Positions 50,701 to 61,011 of a stretch of 64,000 nucleotides of DNA are shown one piece after another (the stretch's first letter is position 1; every line of letters begins with the position of its first letter). Origin of the DNA: Costus lasius (Eukaryota > Streptophyta > Magnoliopsida > Zingiberales > Costaceae); NCBI GenBank assembly GCA_027563935.2, contig CM050449.1:12662501-12726500 (forward strand), written 5' to 3'. The translations under genes and the position numbers were made by a program. The notes beneath the pieces are model-generated. The model searched no databases, had not been told where the DNA came from, and saw nothing but the letters and a program-made list of their open reading frames with translations.

Positions 50701-53700
50701 TTTCTTGCTAGTAGAGTAACTGTTATTAGTTCCTTTTAATTGGCTAAAAATATTGATTAGTTTTGTAGGGAAATTCGGTCTAAGTTGCATAGTTTGCTCT
50801 TGCGGTACTGATTATTTTAATTCTATTTGAATTGAATCTTTAATTTTAAGATACCCCAAAGTTCTTAGATTTGCTTAGTGCATTTGCATCATTCCATTTA
50901 TCAGTTGCATCACTGTGTGCATGATTGGATCGAGCCTGTACTTACTGTAAATGATTGGGGTTATTTATAATAAAAATTTTAACTCCATGAATTTTGCATA
51001 TCATGTAATTGAAGTGTTCAAGGGAATGACAAATGTATGAAGCTAAACATATTTGTATTAGCACAAAAATCACAATGCAATCAGCTTCATAACGACAAAA
51101 TATAATAATAGAAATTCCAATGTTAAAGCTGGTAAGTATAACAATAGTAGTGTTTTAAACTTACCGGTTATATTACTATATATATATTATAACAAAATTT
51201 AGTACCAATTGGTACCAATCGCTACTACTGGTACCAGTATAGACCAAGGATCGAAAAACCGTACGGTGTACCAGTCCGATGTCTTCTCAGACCGGTATGG
51301 TACCAGCAATACATTGGAAAAAAAAATCTAATTTTAATTTAATTTTTTTAATTGTACAAGTACCGTACCGATTCCGTACCGATACCGTACTGAAATTAAT
51401 TTTTAAATTAATTTTTTAAATTAAAACCGGTACAAACCGACCGGTTTTTATATAAATCGAGCGGTACGTACCGGTATCGTACTGGTATTATAATAAAAAA
51501 TTATTTTTTCTCCAATATCGACGGTTTTCTCTTGGTCCGAGACCGGTCCCTCACCGGACTGGTACAAACTAGTCCGGTACCATATAATGCTTTTAAAAAT
51601 GCGTCTGAACCATCGTGGTATGTATTGATTTGAAATTAGTCTGGTATCGGTATATATAGTGTTGGTATGATACCAGTACCATATAGTATTGGTGCATTGC
51701 AACATATAGAACTAGTACATTGGTATAAATCCAAATTTTAAACCTTGGTGCCATATTGTATACAATAGTTTTTGAAACAACTATTTGCTCTAACTTTGGC
51801 TTCTTTTAGAGATTTCAAACCTTGCTATTGTGCCTTTCCTCAATGATAAATAGGGCTAAATGTGGTTACAATAGACTATACAAAAGTGTATTTTTTTCAT
51901 ACCTTATCCCAAGGATTCTTCCTACTTTACCAAGTGTAACTGCCCTTCAATTTAGTGACCCACTTAATCCAAATAAACCCACCCTTAACTTAGGGAATCA
52001 TTTCATCTTAGTTGCTTACCTACACAATTGAAAAAGTCAAGAGGCCTTCTCAACCAAGTTAGCCTCTTAACATTCTTTAAACTACATTGCCAATTACACA
52101 TGTACATTGTAAACAGTGAACAAAGAATAAGAAGGCTTAGTCAATGATGCTTCAAGTTCGTTTGTTGTCGATTGCACTTGAGTATGCTCACACAAATTGG
52201 CAATTTCAAGGTGTATAATGTTTCATGAGTTTAGGATGTGCTTTTTATAGGTCACTATGTAGGTTGAATCATAGTGTAAAGTTTTAATATGCACCAGGGT
52301 ATTAATCTGTTATTGAATCTGTATATACCAATTTTTAACAACATACGATACTGAATTTTGGGTATTAATCTGTTATTGAACCTGTATATACCAATTTTTA
52401 ACAACATACGGTACTGAATTTTGTATGTATGTATGTATGGGAATCATTTCATCTTAGTTGCTTACCTACACAATTGAAAAAGTTAAGAGGCCTTCTCAAC
52501 CAAGATAGCCTCTTAACATTCTCTTTTTAACTTGTTCCTCTCGTAATTTTAAGTTGTGTTTTACAAACACCACATCATTCATCTTCTTTTAGTGTAAATA
52601 GGTTCTTTCTTTGAATGGATCTAAAAAATTTTAAAATAAGAGTATTAGATTTGGTAAATAATATTCAATGAATCAATATATAAAAAGTTAAATGCATACT
52701 AACTTGCTCAAATATACTCCAATTCCTTTCACACTTTGAAGAATTGTATATTAAACTTAGTATGATGCATATATCAAATCTCTTTAGCTTAGGACAATCA
52801 TCTCCAAAGGAATTCCACCACTTAGTTGAAGCCTTCTTATCTCTTATCATAATTGTAGGATCAATGCCAAACAATCATTTGACATCCTTTAAATCTTCAA
52901 GTTGCATATCAAATTTTGTTCTTTCTTCACATTCAAGAATCATTCTTACTAAATAATTATACAACTCTCTTCACTAGCATGAGGCTTAAAAATAGGGTCA
53001 ACTTAAAAATAGGGTCAGCTCCATGCAACGACACATGGAGTTGTACACTCCATCTCTTATCAATTATTTGCCAAACTCGCTTATATGAGAAAATAAAAAA
53101 TATAAAATTATAATCAACAAAAAATGTCAAAGTTATAACTATGTAAGAATAATAAGATTAGTAGATTACTTTTTTTTAACCATTGAAATTCAATTGGATC
53201 TTTTCTTTAGCACGATCCATCCCTTCATAAATAAATCTCTGGCTTTTCATTGAAAAAACAGCTTTAAGACGAAGAATAATATTTTTTCAAAAACTATTAT
53301 CCAACACGAATTGTTGAATCTTCTTCCCCTCTTCAATTCTAAAAATGTGCTTAACTTTCATTGACATGAACACGAGTTTAGATTAGTATTTCAAACCTTA
53401 ATTCACATAATGTGATTTATTTCTTATCAAAGTTGTAGTTTGCTTCGTGAATTTCTCATAATATCATCTCATTCCTCTCATTAACATCAAAGATAAATTC
53501 CAACATAATCCATGAGTTCTATTGGTCCAAGTTGTTGGTCAATGAAATGCCCTAGAATTAGCTTAGCTAACTGTTGACAACATGGTGAACCACATCTAAT
53601 AAGATTTCTTGCAATATGAACAAAGAGAATCGGATGAGTGGAGAGGATTTAGATTATGTGGGAAATCAGGGTCAACTTAATCGATGATATGAGTTGTCCA

Positions 53701-56700
53701 AAAAAGGATATGAGATGTCCAAAAAAAGGATATGAAAGGAAGAAAAGAGTTTATAATTAGCCAACTATATGTAAGTAATGCATAGGAGCATACTTCAGTC
53801 ATTATAGGTTCCATGGCTAAATGTATACAGAGAAAAGGACAAGGAATATTGGATTTTAGATAATATATTTTTACCATTAGGAGTAGGTGTGATAATGCAC
53901 TGATATGGAAAATACAACTATTAGTGAGGATGTGATGTAATATCATGAAAATAAACTTAGATACACTTTTATGAAAAAGCTTCTACAAGGGATAGACTTT
54001 CCTACGAGGTTTTATGCAAACATTCACCTGGTTCAACTTTGTAGGCCAAAGCATATTTATGATCTTCTTCACTATCCTTCATTTTTGAATTTCCTCATAA
54101 ATGTCATTATCAGAGTTTATGATTGCGTTAAATTTTCATATGACAGTACCAGTTCCTTGCCCACAAATGATGATGATATTTTTATCGGAGAGGATCAAGA
54201 ACTGAATCACAATGGAGAAGAAGACAATCACAACATTAAACCAGCTCCTAAGAAATTAAATTATCATTCATACATGAACCGTTTGCCAACTGTTAGATGG
54301 TCAAAATCAGAAACAGAGTTGCTCTATGAGGTACTTTACCTTCTCAGTTATCAGACTTATTTTCTGTGTTCGTTTGTTTAGTGGGTTGATGTTAGATATG
54401 ATAGTATTACTGTGCAGATGTCTTTAGACTTGTCAATGATGCATGCAATATTTCCTGATAAAGTTGTGACCCATCGTCTGTTGGATACTCAATTCAAAAT
54501 CGTATTTGTTTGTATTGGGTTCCTTATTGAGTCAACCTCTTATGTATTCATATGTACTCTTCTTTTAATTGCAATAACTACTCTTTTTTAGTTACGGCTC
54601 CAAATTAGTGTTAGTGCTAGCCTTAGTGGATCCTCTTCTAATTGCTGCTTATGCAGGCTCCTCACCTCCTGTTTCTGCTGCACCCTCCTCTCCTGCCATT
54701 GCCTCTGCATCCTGTCCTTCTCTTTCCGCCCCCACCCTCCCTATTCTCTTTTCCACTGCCGCCGCTACACCCTCTTTCTTCTCCTGCCGCCTCCATCTCT
54801 GCTTCTGCACATACCTGCCTCCCACCTCCCTCTTTGTTCTTCATTCTCTCTGCCCACTACTATCACCCGTCTGTCCTGTTTCCGTACACACCCTTCACCC
54901 GCCACCTCTCCTTCTCTGAAAGCGTTGCCTGCCCTTCCATTTGCTCTTAGTTACTGACCCTCCTTTCTCTAAACTCAAATATGCAAAATGTCACGTCAGA
55001 CTATATTTTTTTGCTGTTTGTCATCTTCTAGGGAAGGAATTACACCTAAAATTTCTTCCTCCAAATGCCAAGGATGTGTTGTACCACTCATGTCAGTGTT
55101 CTGATTATGTGGTCCTCACTTGTGTCCTCAACAGCATGATTTCCGACATTGCCTCCAGACTCAAGTTTGGCTAAGTTGGAGATATTCTTACTATCACCTA
55201 TTCCTGAACTAGATTGTGGCAAACACTTCATGAGTGTTATGCTTTATAGAAAGGCAAATAAGATAAATTGAATTAGTATCATCCTCCGACTGATAAGATT
55301 TCAGATCTCAAAATTTTTTTCTTTCAAAAATAAGACAAACTAAAATATCTTACTTAAATTAGAATCCTCTCATTGTCAAATTCAATGAAACTGGATCCTT
55401 CTTTTGCAATAATCTCGGGACAATAAACTATCAGCAACATAACCTATCAATATAAGTATTGTTGCTCCTATCTCTGTCAAGTCGGATTCCTTGCGTAGTC
55501 CCTTTCTCGTTCTTTATAAAAGAAACAGGTGGCTGTCCAACAGTGCTTAATTTGGGTCTTTCTGCAGTTTGTTGGCTACTTCTGTTATCAATAAGAACGG
55601 TAAAGGTTCATTACTGGGCAGCTGCCTGCTTCAAGTAGATGGAAGCATTCACCATCCATGATACACAGACTACAACAAACAAATGATGCATTTTATAACT
55701 TAGCTGATTAATGTTTGCTCTTTCTTGTTATCTTAAGAAATTCTTGGAAATAATTTTCTGATTTGAGTTCCTAATGCACTTATTGAAATTTTATTTTCTA
55801 GGCTATTCGCCAGTTTGGAACAGATTTTGAAATGATTCAGCAGTTGTTCCCTAATCGAACACGACAGCAGATAAAACAAAAATATAAAATTGAAGAGCGC
55901 AAACATCCTTTGCAAGTCCATGATGCTATACTTCATCGTTCTAATGGTATGCAAATGTTTTTACTGTTTTATTGTTCTTATTCTTTTAAATTCTGTCAAC
56001 TTTATGCTATCACCTGATGTTTAATTTTAAGTACTTTAACTTTCTTTGAATCGAGACCAATTAATTTTTCACTATTTTTGAATAGTAGGTTGCATGATGT
56101 CGAACATAAAGTTTGCAGCACTTACTTCTCTGATTTTTCTTTTTCTCTTAATGGCATAATTCAATTGTGTGATATTAGAAAATTTTCCAACGAGGAATTG
56201 ACAACTTGACCTTGTAAAGCAAAGTTGTTTAATATTTTGCTAACTTGGGATTAGTGGTGAACACAGTAGTTAATTATGAAATAACATTATTGAGGAAATA
56301 CAGAAATAGTTAAATGCTAATTCTAGTTATGAACATGGATCGAATGATGATTGATTAGATTGCAATAATAGTTTATTAATTTCCTTACTAGTTGATTCAA
56401 GTTTCAAATGGCTTTACCAGTATCTTATGGCCATTTGAGTCTTTGACTCCTCCTGACTGAGAAAATTATATGAGAAATAAAAGAAATCATACCAATGCCA
56501 AACGTCACATGCCATTATTGTTTATGAATTAGCGATAATGGCTGTTCGTTCAATTATATTTATTGTATATGTATACATGTGTATATGCTCTTCTACATAA
56601 CCACTTATCGTTCTCTCTGACCTTCATGACATACTGATTGTTGGTAAACATTATATTTATTTATACACTCTACGGTTAGTAGGAATCAGATACCTTCACA

Positions 56701-59700
56701 TCCAAACATTTAGTTACATAGATCTTCTTGAAGTAGACATTTATTTTGTGGTACAGTTTGATCCATAAAGGCTTATTTTGCCCATTTCAAGTTAAGTTTC
56801 AGTATCTTTGCTTCTCTACTCTAGATAATTTATTGTGATCAATGAGGGTACTTGGATTAAGAATTTTTTTTTTATGTATAGAAAAAGGAAAGAGTACCTA
56901 GATATATGTATAACAGTTATAAGAGGGTTAGGTCTTAAGTATCCTATGTGGGACTAAATACATGTTTTCTAACACTCCTCTCAAGTTGGAGCATAAATGT
57001 TGATCATTCCAACTTGTTGTGAAGAATAAAACCTTTTGTTAGCATGAGGTTTTGTAAATATATTAGCAAGTTAATTCTTTGAAGAAGTGAAAAAAGGTGT
57101 TGATCTTTTTAGATATAACATCGCAAATAAAGTGACAATTCACCACAATATGCTTTGTCTTATATGAGACACATGATTACTAGCAATTGTATATATTAGG
57201 TTGATTATAATACTTTTTTATGGTGTTCTCACCAGCAAATCCTAAAATCTTTAGAAGGGTATGAAGCCCCAGCATCTCACGTGCAATATGAACCATTGCT
57301 ATATATTAAACTTCATTGCTTGATTGAATCAATTACATTTTTTTGTTTTTCTAAGTTACCAAGTTTCCACTAAAATAAGTACAATATATAGATGTGGACC
57401 TTTTGTCATTTGGGTTACTTGTAAAGGAGATACTAGTGTAGAATTACATTCTTAGATGTTTATGTCTTTAATAGAATAAATTCTTTCTCGATGCCCATAG
57501 TAAAAATACTTTAAAGAGTATTTTGGAGAGGATGTGTGGATGAAGATTTTTGTTTGCCACCTTAGCGTATTTTGTTGCCTTCAATTGAGCAGTTGAAACA
57601 CGACACACACATATATATCTATACACATGCACATAGTACGTAGGATGGTCCTACAATAATCCCATTAATAGGAATGTCGAGCATCTGTGTGTTTATAAGG
57701 TCGGAAGCAATTATACTTTAGTGGTTTGTTATTTCAGGTCAATGGACTGCAAAGTATACAAAAACTAGTTTTAGGTTTGTTCTTCATCAAGGAGCTTTTG
57801 GGTTGGTGCATATCTACCGTGAGGCTGTTGCGAGCTTCTAGGTTAGAGAAAATCTAGGTTTATGCTCAGGCTACGCAACCTAAGGCCATGTTATCTGTGA
57901 TGGAAAGTACAGGGAGAGAATGGAAGAGATTAGTAAAAAGATAAGGATTTTTTATTGCTTGCATGGATGGAAAATAAGGGAGGGAAAAAAAAGATAGCTT
58001 TTTTATTTTCCTAAATCAAGTAGAACACATGCCCATTCTTGCACTTATCAGAAATCGAAACACAACCCATATGATAAGTGCCCGTTGATAACTCATTTGC
58101 AACAACAATGGATGTAAGATCAAATTGATTCAATCGTTTGTATATATGAGTTTGTCAACATCGACGATTTAAGAGTGGTGGCTCTCAAGTCTCTAGCTTC
58201 TCTATACTGATATGATGGCTCTTAGATCACTAGCTTTGCCATCACCAGACTGCTCACCACCACAGTGGCGTGTCATCGCTTGGTGAAGCTGATGTTGGTG
58301 ATTAAGTAGGGGATGCGAGCGCTACACAAGTGGTTGAGTCGGATTTCTCAAAGCATATCATGAGAGACATTTTCTCTAGTACTTTGAAGAAAGAATGTGG
58401 TGGTGATGAGGGCAAGGACCAAAATCTAAATTTATTGCTTTCCTGGTTAAGGGGTATTGATAGCAGCAATACTCATGTAAAGCCGCTCAAGTAGAGGAAA
58501 AAATAGGTAAAAATATGAACAGGAGAAAACGAATAGAATATGCAGGTGATATCATAACATATTTTTTCTTTCTTAGTACGTGATAGGTGTTGGATTTGTT
58601 GTGCCTTTAATCATTCCTCTAGCGCCTTATGTTATGGGACAAAATTGTTTCATCTGAGTGACTGAACTTATAGCCAAATGATTTGTCTGACCATGATGGA
58701 TTTGGGGTTCGATGGCCAACACTTGCAGCTTCCACTTAGCTATTGCACTTCCTGTTGATTGTACCAAATGACTTTGCTCAAAGAAAGAGGGGGCTTGAAG
58801 ATTATTAGAGCCTTTTTTTCTTTTGATGCTTAAGTCAGTGAAGAGATCGTTTGACATTGTATTTTATTTGTATAAGAAATGTGCAGGAAGTTGTGTTTAA
58901 AATATTTATAGTTGATACGTGTATCAAAGTTCAATGAGCTTATCAGTGTTTGGAAAGCTTATTGGCATTCGAGTCTTCGTATTATCTAGAATGCATTCCA
59001 AAAAGCCTACTTTTGTGCAAGGTTTAAAAACCTGGTCCGGCGAGCCATTGGACCGGTACGGTACCGGCATACCGGACGGGTCGTGGGCAGCAGTGGTGGC
59101 AGCGGACGACATCGTAGGCGGCAGTGGCGACAGCGGACGACATCGTGGGGAGCAGCGGCGGAAGCAGAAGCAAGCTTCGAACGACTCTTCCGCTGCCGCC
59201 GGAAGCTTCGAACGTCGCTTCCGCTGCAGCTGGAAGCTTCGAACGAAGCTTTTACGCCACCTGCTACCATCTGCCCGCCGTCTGCCCACTACCATGCTCC
59301 GAGCTTGGTTCTGGTGCCGGTCCCTCGCCGGAACGGTACGAACCGAAGGAACTGGCCAGTACCTCAATCACTGCTTCTGTGTAGAGGAGCATGCATTCAC
59401 TAAAACTTACCTCCCCTTTGATGTGGGGGGTATTTTGTTCCTGTTGCCTTATGGGTAGAGTTTACATGCTTAGTTTGTGCCACAAGGGTCATGGTGCTGA
59501 TGCCATTAGATGCTATAATTGACAGCAACTAATCTTGATTGAACAATGAAGTGTCTTAAGCACAGTTAATGCAGCACGGAAGTAGCAAGCACGTGGTGAG
59601 GTGATGTTGCAAGGCTTGATCATTTGAGTGTTGGTTGAGTGAATCTCACTGGTGTGAGATTGTGGATCTCGATCACTCGGGTGGAGCCTTGAGTGTTTGA

Positions 59701-61011
59701 CATTGCTCAAGTGATATGATATGTGGGCACCGATCGCTTGGGTAGGGCTACTAAGGAATCTGGGCCAAATGTTATATTCACTTTGAGTTTGTGTTACTTA
59801 CCAAGTGGATTTGAGTGTGCAGGGAACTCTGAGTGGGTTACTAGAGGGCATCCAAATTTGTTATCAGTTTGTTTTCTTTCTCCTTGGGTAATTATATTCC
59901 AGAGTTAATTTTCATTTCTCCTTTCCCCTGAATTTTCTGCACTTATTATAGTTCTTATTTTTTTGCTGTTTTTCGGGTGAACAAATAGGCTACCCATTGT
60001 TCAACTGGATAAAAGCTCATTTGGGATTGATTATCCCTTGAAGAGATAAAATAAGATGAGCTTTAGAATTACATTTGCTGGTGAGTGCTAATTTACTGAA
60101 GTTACAACTAACGACACATGGAATATTGAATTTGTAACCGGAAATTTATTTGTTTACATATTTATAGATTAGGTCGATGACAATGTACCCCCACTCCCTT
60201 TAAACATGGGCTATGCTCGTGCTCCAACGGTAAGGTGGATAACCTTAGAACAAGTTAGCCTTTCACTTATATACGCAACTTAGACAAACAAGTTTCACGT
60301 CAGATTGCCTCGCATCGTCGGTGGCTAACTTTTTGGATCTAACAACCTTTTAATTGAAATGTTGTACTTCTCCGTCAGTCCAGATTGATCTCTTTTACCG
60401 GAAATTGTTAATTTTTTGTTTCTGCTTCTTTCAGTTTATGCAACCAACAATTGCGCTAGTTCTTGATTACTTAGAAGCATGTTGGATCGGGAATCGAACT
60501 AAATTTGTTTGTTATTCGGTTTTGTTTATTATCCTTTGTGAACTCACTCACCATGCTTAAACATTGACCTGAATTACCAATTATGCATATCCATGCACAA
60601 TATTACATACATTATTCTTTTACAGACCATTCACATATGATGCAAGTGATCAAGCAGCTCCAGAGTGAGGCCAAGCTAAACCCCAAAGGAGAAACAGATG
60701 GTGATCAGGTGAACACAGTGCAGTCTAGAGTTGACAAATATGAGGTATCCTTCGAACGGCCGTTCCTAGAACTGAATTTGATCAATTAACCTTACTTCTC
60801 TGTATTATATGCCTATGTCTTGTCTATGCAGGAAGAAACTGGAGGCAACCAAACTGACGAGGAACAGCATGATGATGGTGAAGTTGGATATCAGGGCCCC
60901 GAGGTGTTAAATGATTCAAAAGGTGGATCCAACAGTCCTGATCTGAACGAGCATGAAAATCTGTTTGAATGGGACGAAGAGATGGACAAGAACTCGTTAT
61001 GGGATATTTGA
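33193..61011 (+). CDS. BDP1: TFIIIB subunit B'' (BDP1), 14 coding exons
   Basis: BDP1 joins TBP and BRF1 in TFIIIB, which recruits RNA polymerase III to tRNA, 5S and U6 promoters. My model has exons 33193-33250, 33337-33630, 33836-34110, 34210-34273, 37284-37381, 37466-37532, 37747-38006, 45047-45488, 45664-45764, 45849-45892, 54147-54330, 55802-55946, 60626-60744 and 60832-61011. Phases fit throughout (2331 nt, 776 aa). The N-terminus MIDDLDSVDDLLLPPVTTT plus GKFRPKA (residues 24-30) fits plant BDP1; an upstream in-frame TAG at 33160 supports this ATG if the exon is unspliced there. A second GKFQPK lies at 291-296. A basic tract spans about 470-519 (PKKKFPHATRRKRRR). The SANT/Myb domain is about 615-668 (RWSKSETELLYEAIRQFGTD, FPNRTRQQIKQKYKIEERKHPL). 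The tail is acidic and ends WDI. Extra exons in the long introns are possible. Confidence 0.93.
34274..37283. other. BDP1 intron 4 (3.0 kb)
   Basis: AT-rich. It holds a diverged GTACC-type repeat at about 36040-36235, ending in AAAAACCTTG. A possible AT-rich MITE-like stretch lies at about 35185-35610, with weak GTTTGG-type ends. No gene was seen. Confidence 0.5.
36040..36235. repeat. diverged GTACCGG-family repeat, intron 4
   Basis: It has an AAACCAGTTCC..TTGGTACAC start, an internal TATA-rich core, and GTACCGATTTG..GGTCGGACCG before AAAAACCTTG. It shares the edge style of the copies at 51.2 and 59.0 kb. Confidence 0.45.
41108..41250. repeat. GTACCGG-family repeat copy, intron 7
   Basis: Diverged copy with TTGGTACCATG, ACTAGTACATACTAGT and GAACCGGTACACC motifs. 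Confidence 0.5.
41650..42060 (-). pseudogene. hAT transposase relic (DUF659-like region)
   Basis: The minus strand encodes EIIKEIKLKYIIQLVTNNGNN, like the VVQIVTDNGSN motif of plant hAT transposases. It is followed by MHRFSTTTRCTLI and IRFLTYFIALKYLL, which resemble the ITRFATSFIAL block. Frames are broken. Neither end of an element was identified. Confidence 0.5.
42285..42425. repeat. GTACCGG-family repeat copy, intron 7
   Basis: Diverged copy with ATACCAGTATGTATCG, AGTACCAAGAGTACTAG and GCTGGTACATAC motifs. Confidence 0.45.
43737..44020 (+). repeat. GC-rich GTACCGG-family repeat (plus orientation)
   Basis: It begins TGGTTTCAAATCTCAGTCCGG, followed by GGACTGGTACCGTACCGG. A GC-rich core with AAGCTTCGAAC repeats follows, and it ends near GGTACCGTACCGGACG. 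GC content contrasts sharply with the host intron. Long open frames here on both strands follow from base composition and repeat structure rather than coding. Confidence 0.7.
44055..44415 (-). repeat. GC-rich GTACCGG-family repeat (inverted relative to previous)
   Basis: In reverse complement it starts GGTTTCCATTCTTGGTCCGG and GGACTGGTACATACCG. It passes through a core with GAAGCTTCG repeats and ends in GTACCGGACCGAAACC. It lies about 35 bp from the copy at 43737-44020 in opposite orientation. Confidence 0.7.
44478..44650 (+). repeat. AT-rich GTACCGG-family repeat copy
   Basis: It starts GCAAGGTTTTGAATTTTGGTCC and includes AGTACCAGTTGTACCAGC and ATGGTACCGGTCAGG. It ends near CAGTTTTTTAAAACATTG. 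Confidence 0.55.
44665..44708. repeat. (AT)22 microsatellite
   Basis: An uninterrupted AT dinucleotide run of 44 bp in BDP1 intron 7, directly right of a GTACCGG-family copy. Confidence 0.97.
46868..46988. repeat. two-copy 61-bp tandem duplication
   Basis: The block ATCAAAATTTAATCT..TAAGTATCTCATCTT occurs twice with a 61-base period and one visible mismatch (CTAGA/CTGGA). It is a recent local duplication. Confidence 0.9.
47408..49227 (-). mobile_element. solo LTR of a large gypsy element (1.82 kb)
   Basis: It is flanked by the 5-bp duplication CTTCT (47403-47407 and 49228-49232). Ends are TGATGTGTGTCG and ACGAGACATCA, so TGATGT/ACATCA inverted. It has no coding domains. The minus strand near 48330-48315 has a TATA-like TCTATATAATGGG. 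Its 3' end has CCCTGTGGGATCGACACTT, a phrase I associate with Tat/Athila-type LTRs. Orientation and lineage are inference. The single-LTR structure with an intact duplication indicates LTR-LTR recombination. Confidence 0.7.
51185..51750 (+). repeat. GTACCGG-family repeats, two adjoining copies
   Basis: The first copy (about 51240-51600) runs from GACCAAGGATCGAAAAACCG through GTACCGTACCGATTCCGTACC to CTAGTCCGGTACC. The second (about 51600-51750) carries GGTATGATACCAGTACC and ends TTTTAAACCTTGG, mirroring the CAAGGTTT starts elsewhere. Confidence 0.65.
51992..52522. repeat. direct duplication of an 83-bp block around a GTACC repeat
   Basis: GAATCATTTCATCTTAGTTG..GCCTCTTAACATTC occurs at 51992-52075 and again at 52440-52522 with few mismatches. 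Between them lies a two-unit tandem repeat (about 52300-52425) with TACC-type motifs. Confidence 0.85.
52640..53500 (-). pseudogene. hAT transposase relic (C-terminal dimerisation domain)
   Basis: The minus strand at 52874-52665 encodes KWWNSFGDDCPKLKRFDI, then SLIYNSSKCERNWSIFEQV. This is the hAT C-terminal dimerisation signature (W..FG.D.P.L, CERNWS.FE). Upstream, decayed frames near 53230 read like the DUF659-linked helical region (IYEGMDRA-type). Stops and frameshifts are frequent. No terminal repeats were assigned. Confidence 0.7.
54331..55801. other. BDP1 intron 11 with a pyrimidine-rich block
   Basis: About 54650-54920 is strongly CT-rich on the plus strand (GA-rich on the minus) and open in several frames. 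The predicted peptides are low-complexity Pro/Ser/Leu, so I do not call a gene. The rest of the intron is ordinary AT-rich sequence. Confidence 0.5.
56870..57420 (-). mobile_element. copia relic: RNase H end and start of 3' LTR
   Basis: On the minus strand, decayed RNase H sequence (IAREMLGLHTLLKI, then STPFFTSSKN.LANIFTKP, KRFYS..QVGMINIYAPT) is followed by GAGAGGAG as purine tract. Next is TGTTAGAAAACATG as LTR start at about 56973. The order and the NIYAPT ending fit a Tork-type copia element. The LTR far end and any target duplication were not resolved. Confidence 0.65.
59020..59365 (+). repeat. GC-rich GTACCGG-family repeat, intron 12
   Basis: It starts CAAGGTTTAAAAACCTGGTC and GGACCGGTACGGTACCGG. 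It has duplicated GCAGCGGACGACATCGT units and at least three GGAAGCTTCGAACG units, and ends GGTGCCGGTCCCTCGCCGG. It shares both end modules with the copies at 43737-44415. Open frames on both strands are a by-product of the repeats. Confidence 0.7.

Larger units (their letters stand above)
45893..54146. other. BDP1 intron 10 (8.25 kb), repeat-filled
   Basis: It holds a 61-bp tandem duplication (46868-46988), a partial GTACC repeat (about 47135-47215), the solo LTR at 47408-49227, and GTACC repeats near 49925-50050, 50515-50575, 51185-51750 and 52290-52425. A duplicated block lies at 51992-52075 and 52440-52522, and a hAT transposase relic at 52640-53500. No host gene was seen. Confidence 0.6.
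55947..60625. other. BDP1 intron 12 (4.7 kb)
   Basis: It contains a copia RNase H/LTR relic (about 56870-57420) and a GC-rich GTACCGG-family copy (59020-59365). Other parts, including 57.7-58.9 kb and 59.4-60.6 kb, show no element or gene that I recognise. Confidence 0.5.

Noticed and set aside
51448..51705. An 85-codon minus frame rich in Tyr/Thr/Arg
   Set aside because: Translation of GTACC repeats only.
54608..54950. Open frames of 102-103 codons in BDP1 intron 11
   Set aside because: They come from a CT-rich tract that is open in several frames.
58919..59458. A 179-codon plus frame and a 147-codon minus frame at the intron 12 repeat
   Set aside because: Same repeat family and both strands open, so this reflects composition, not a gene.
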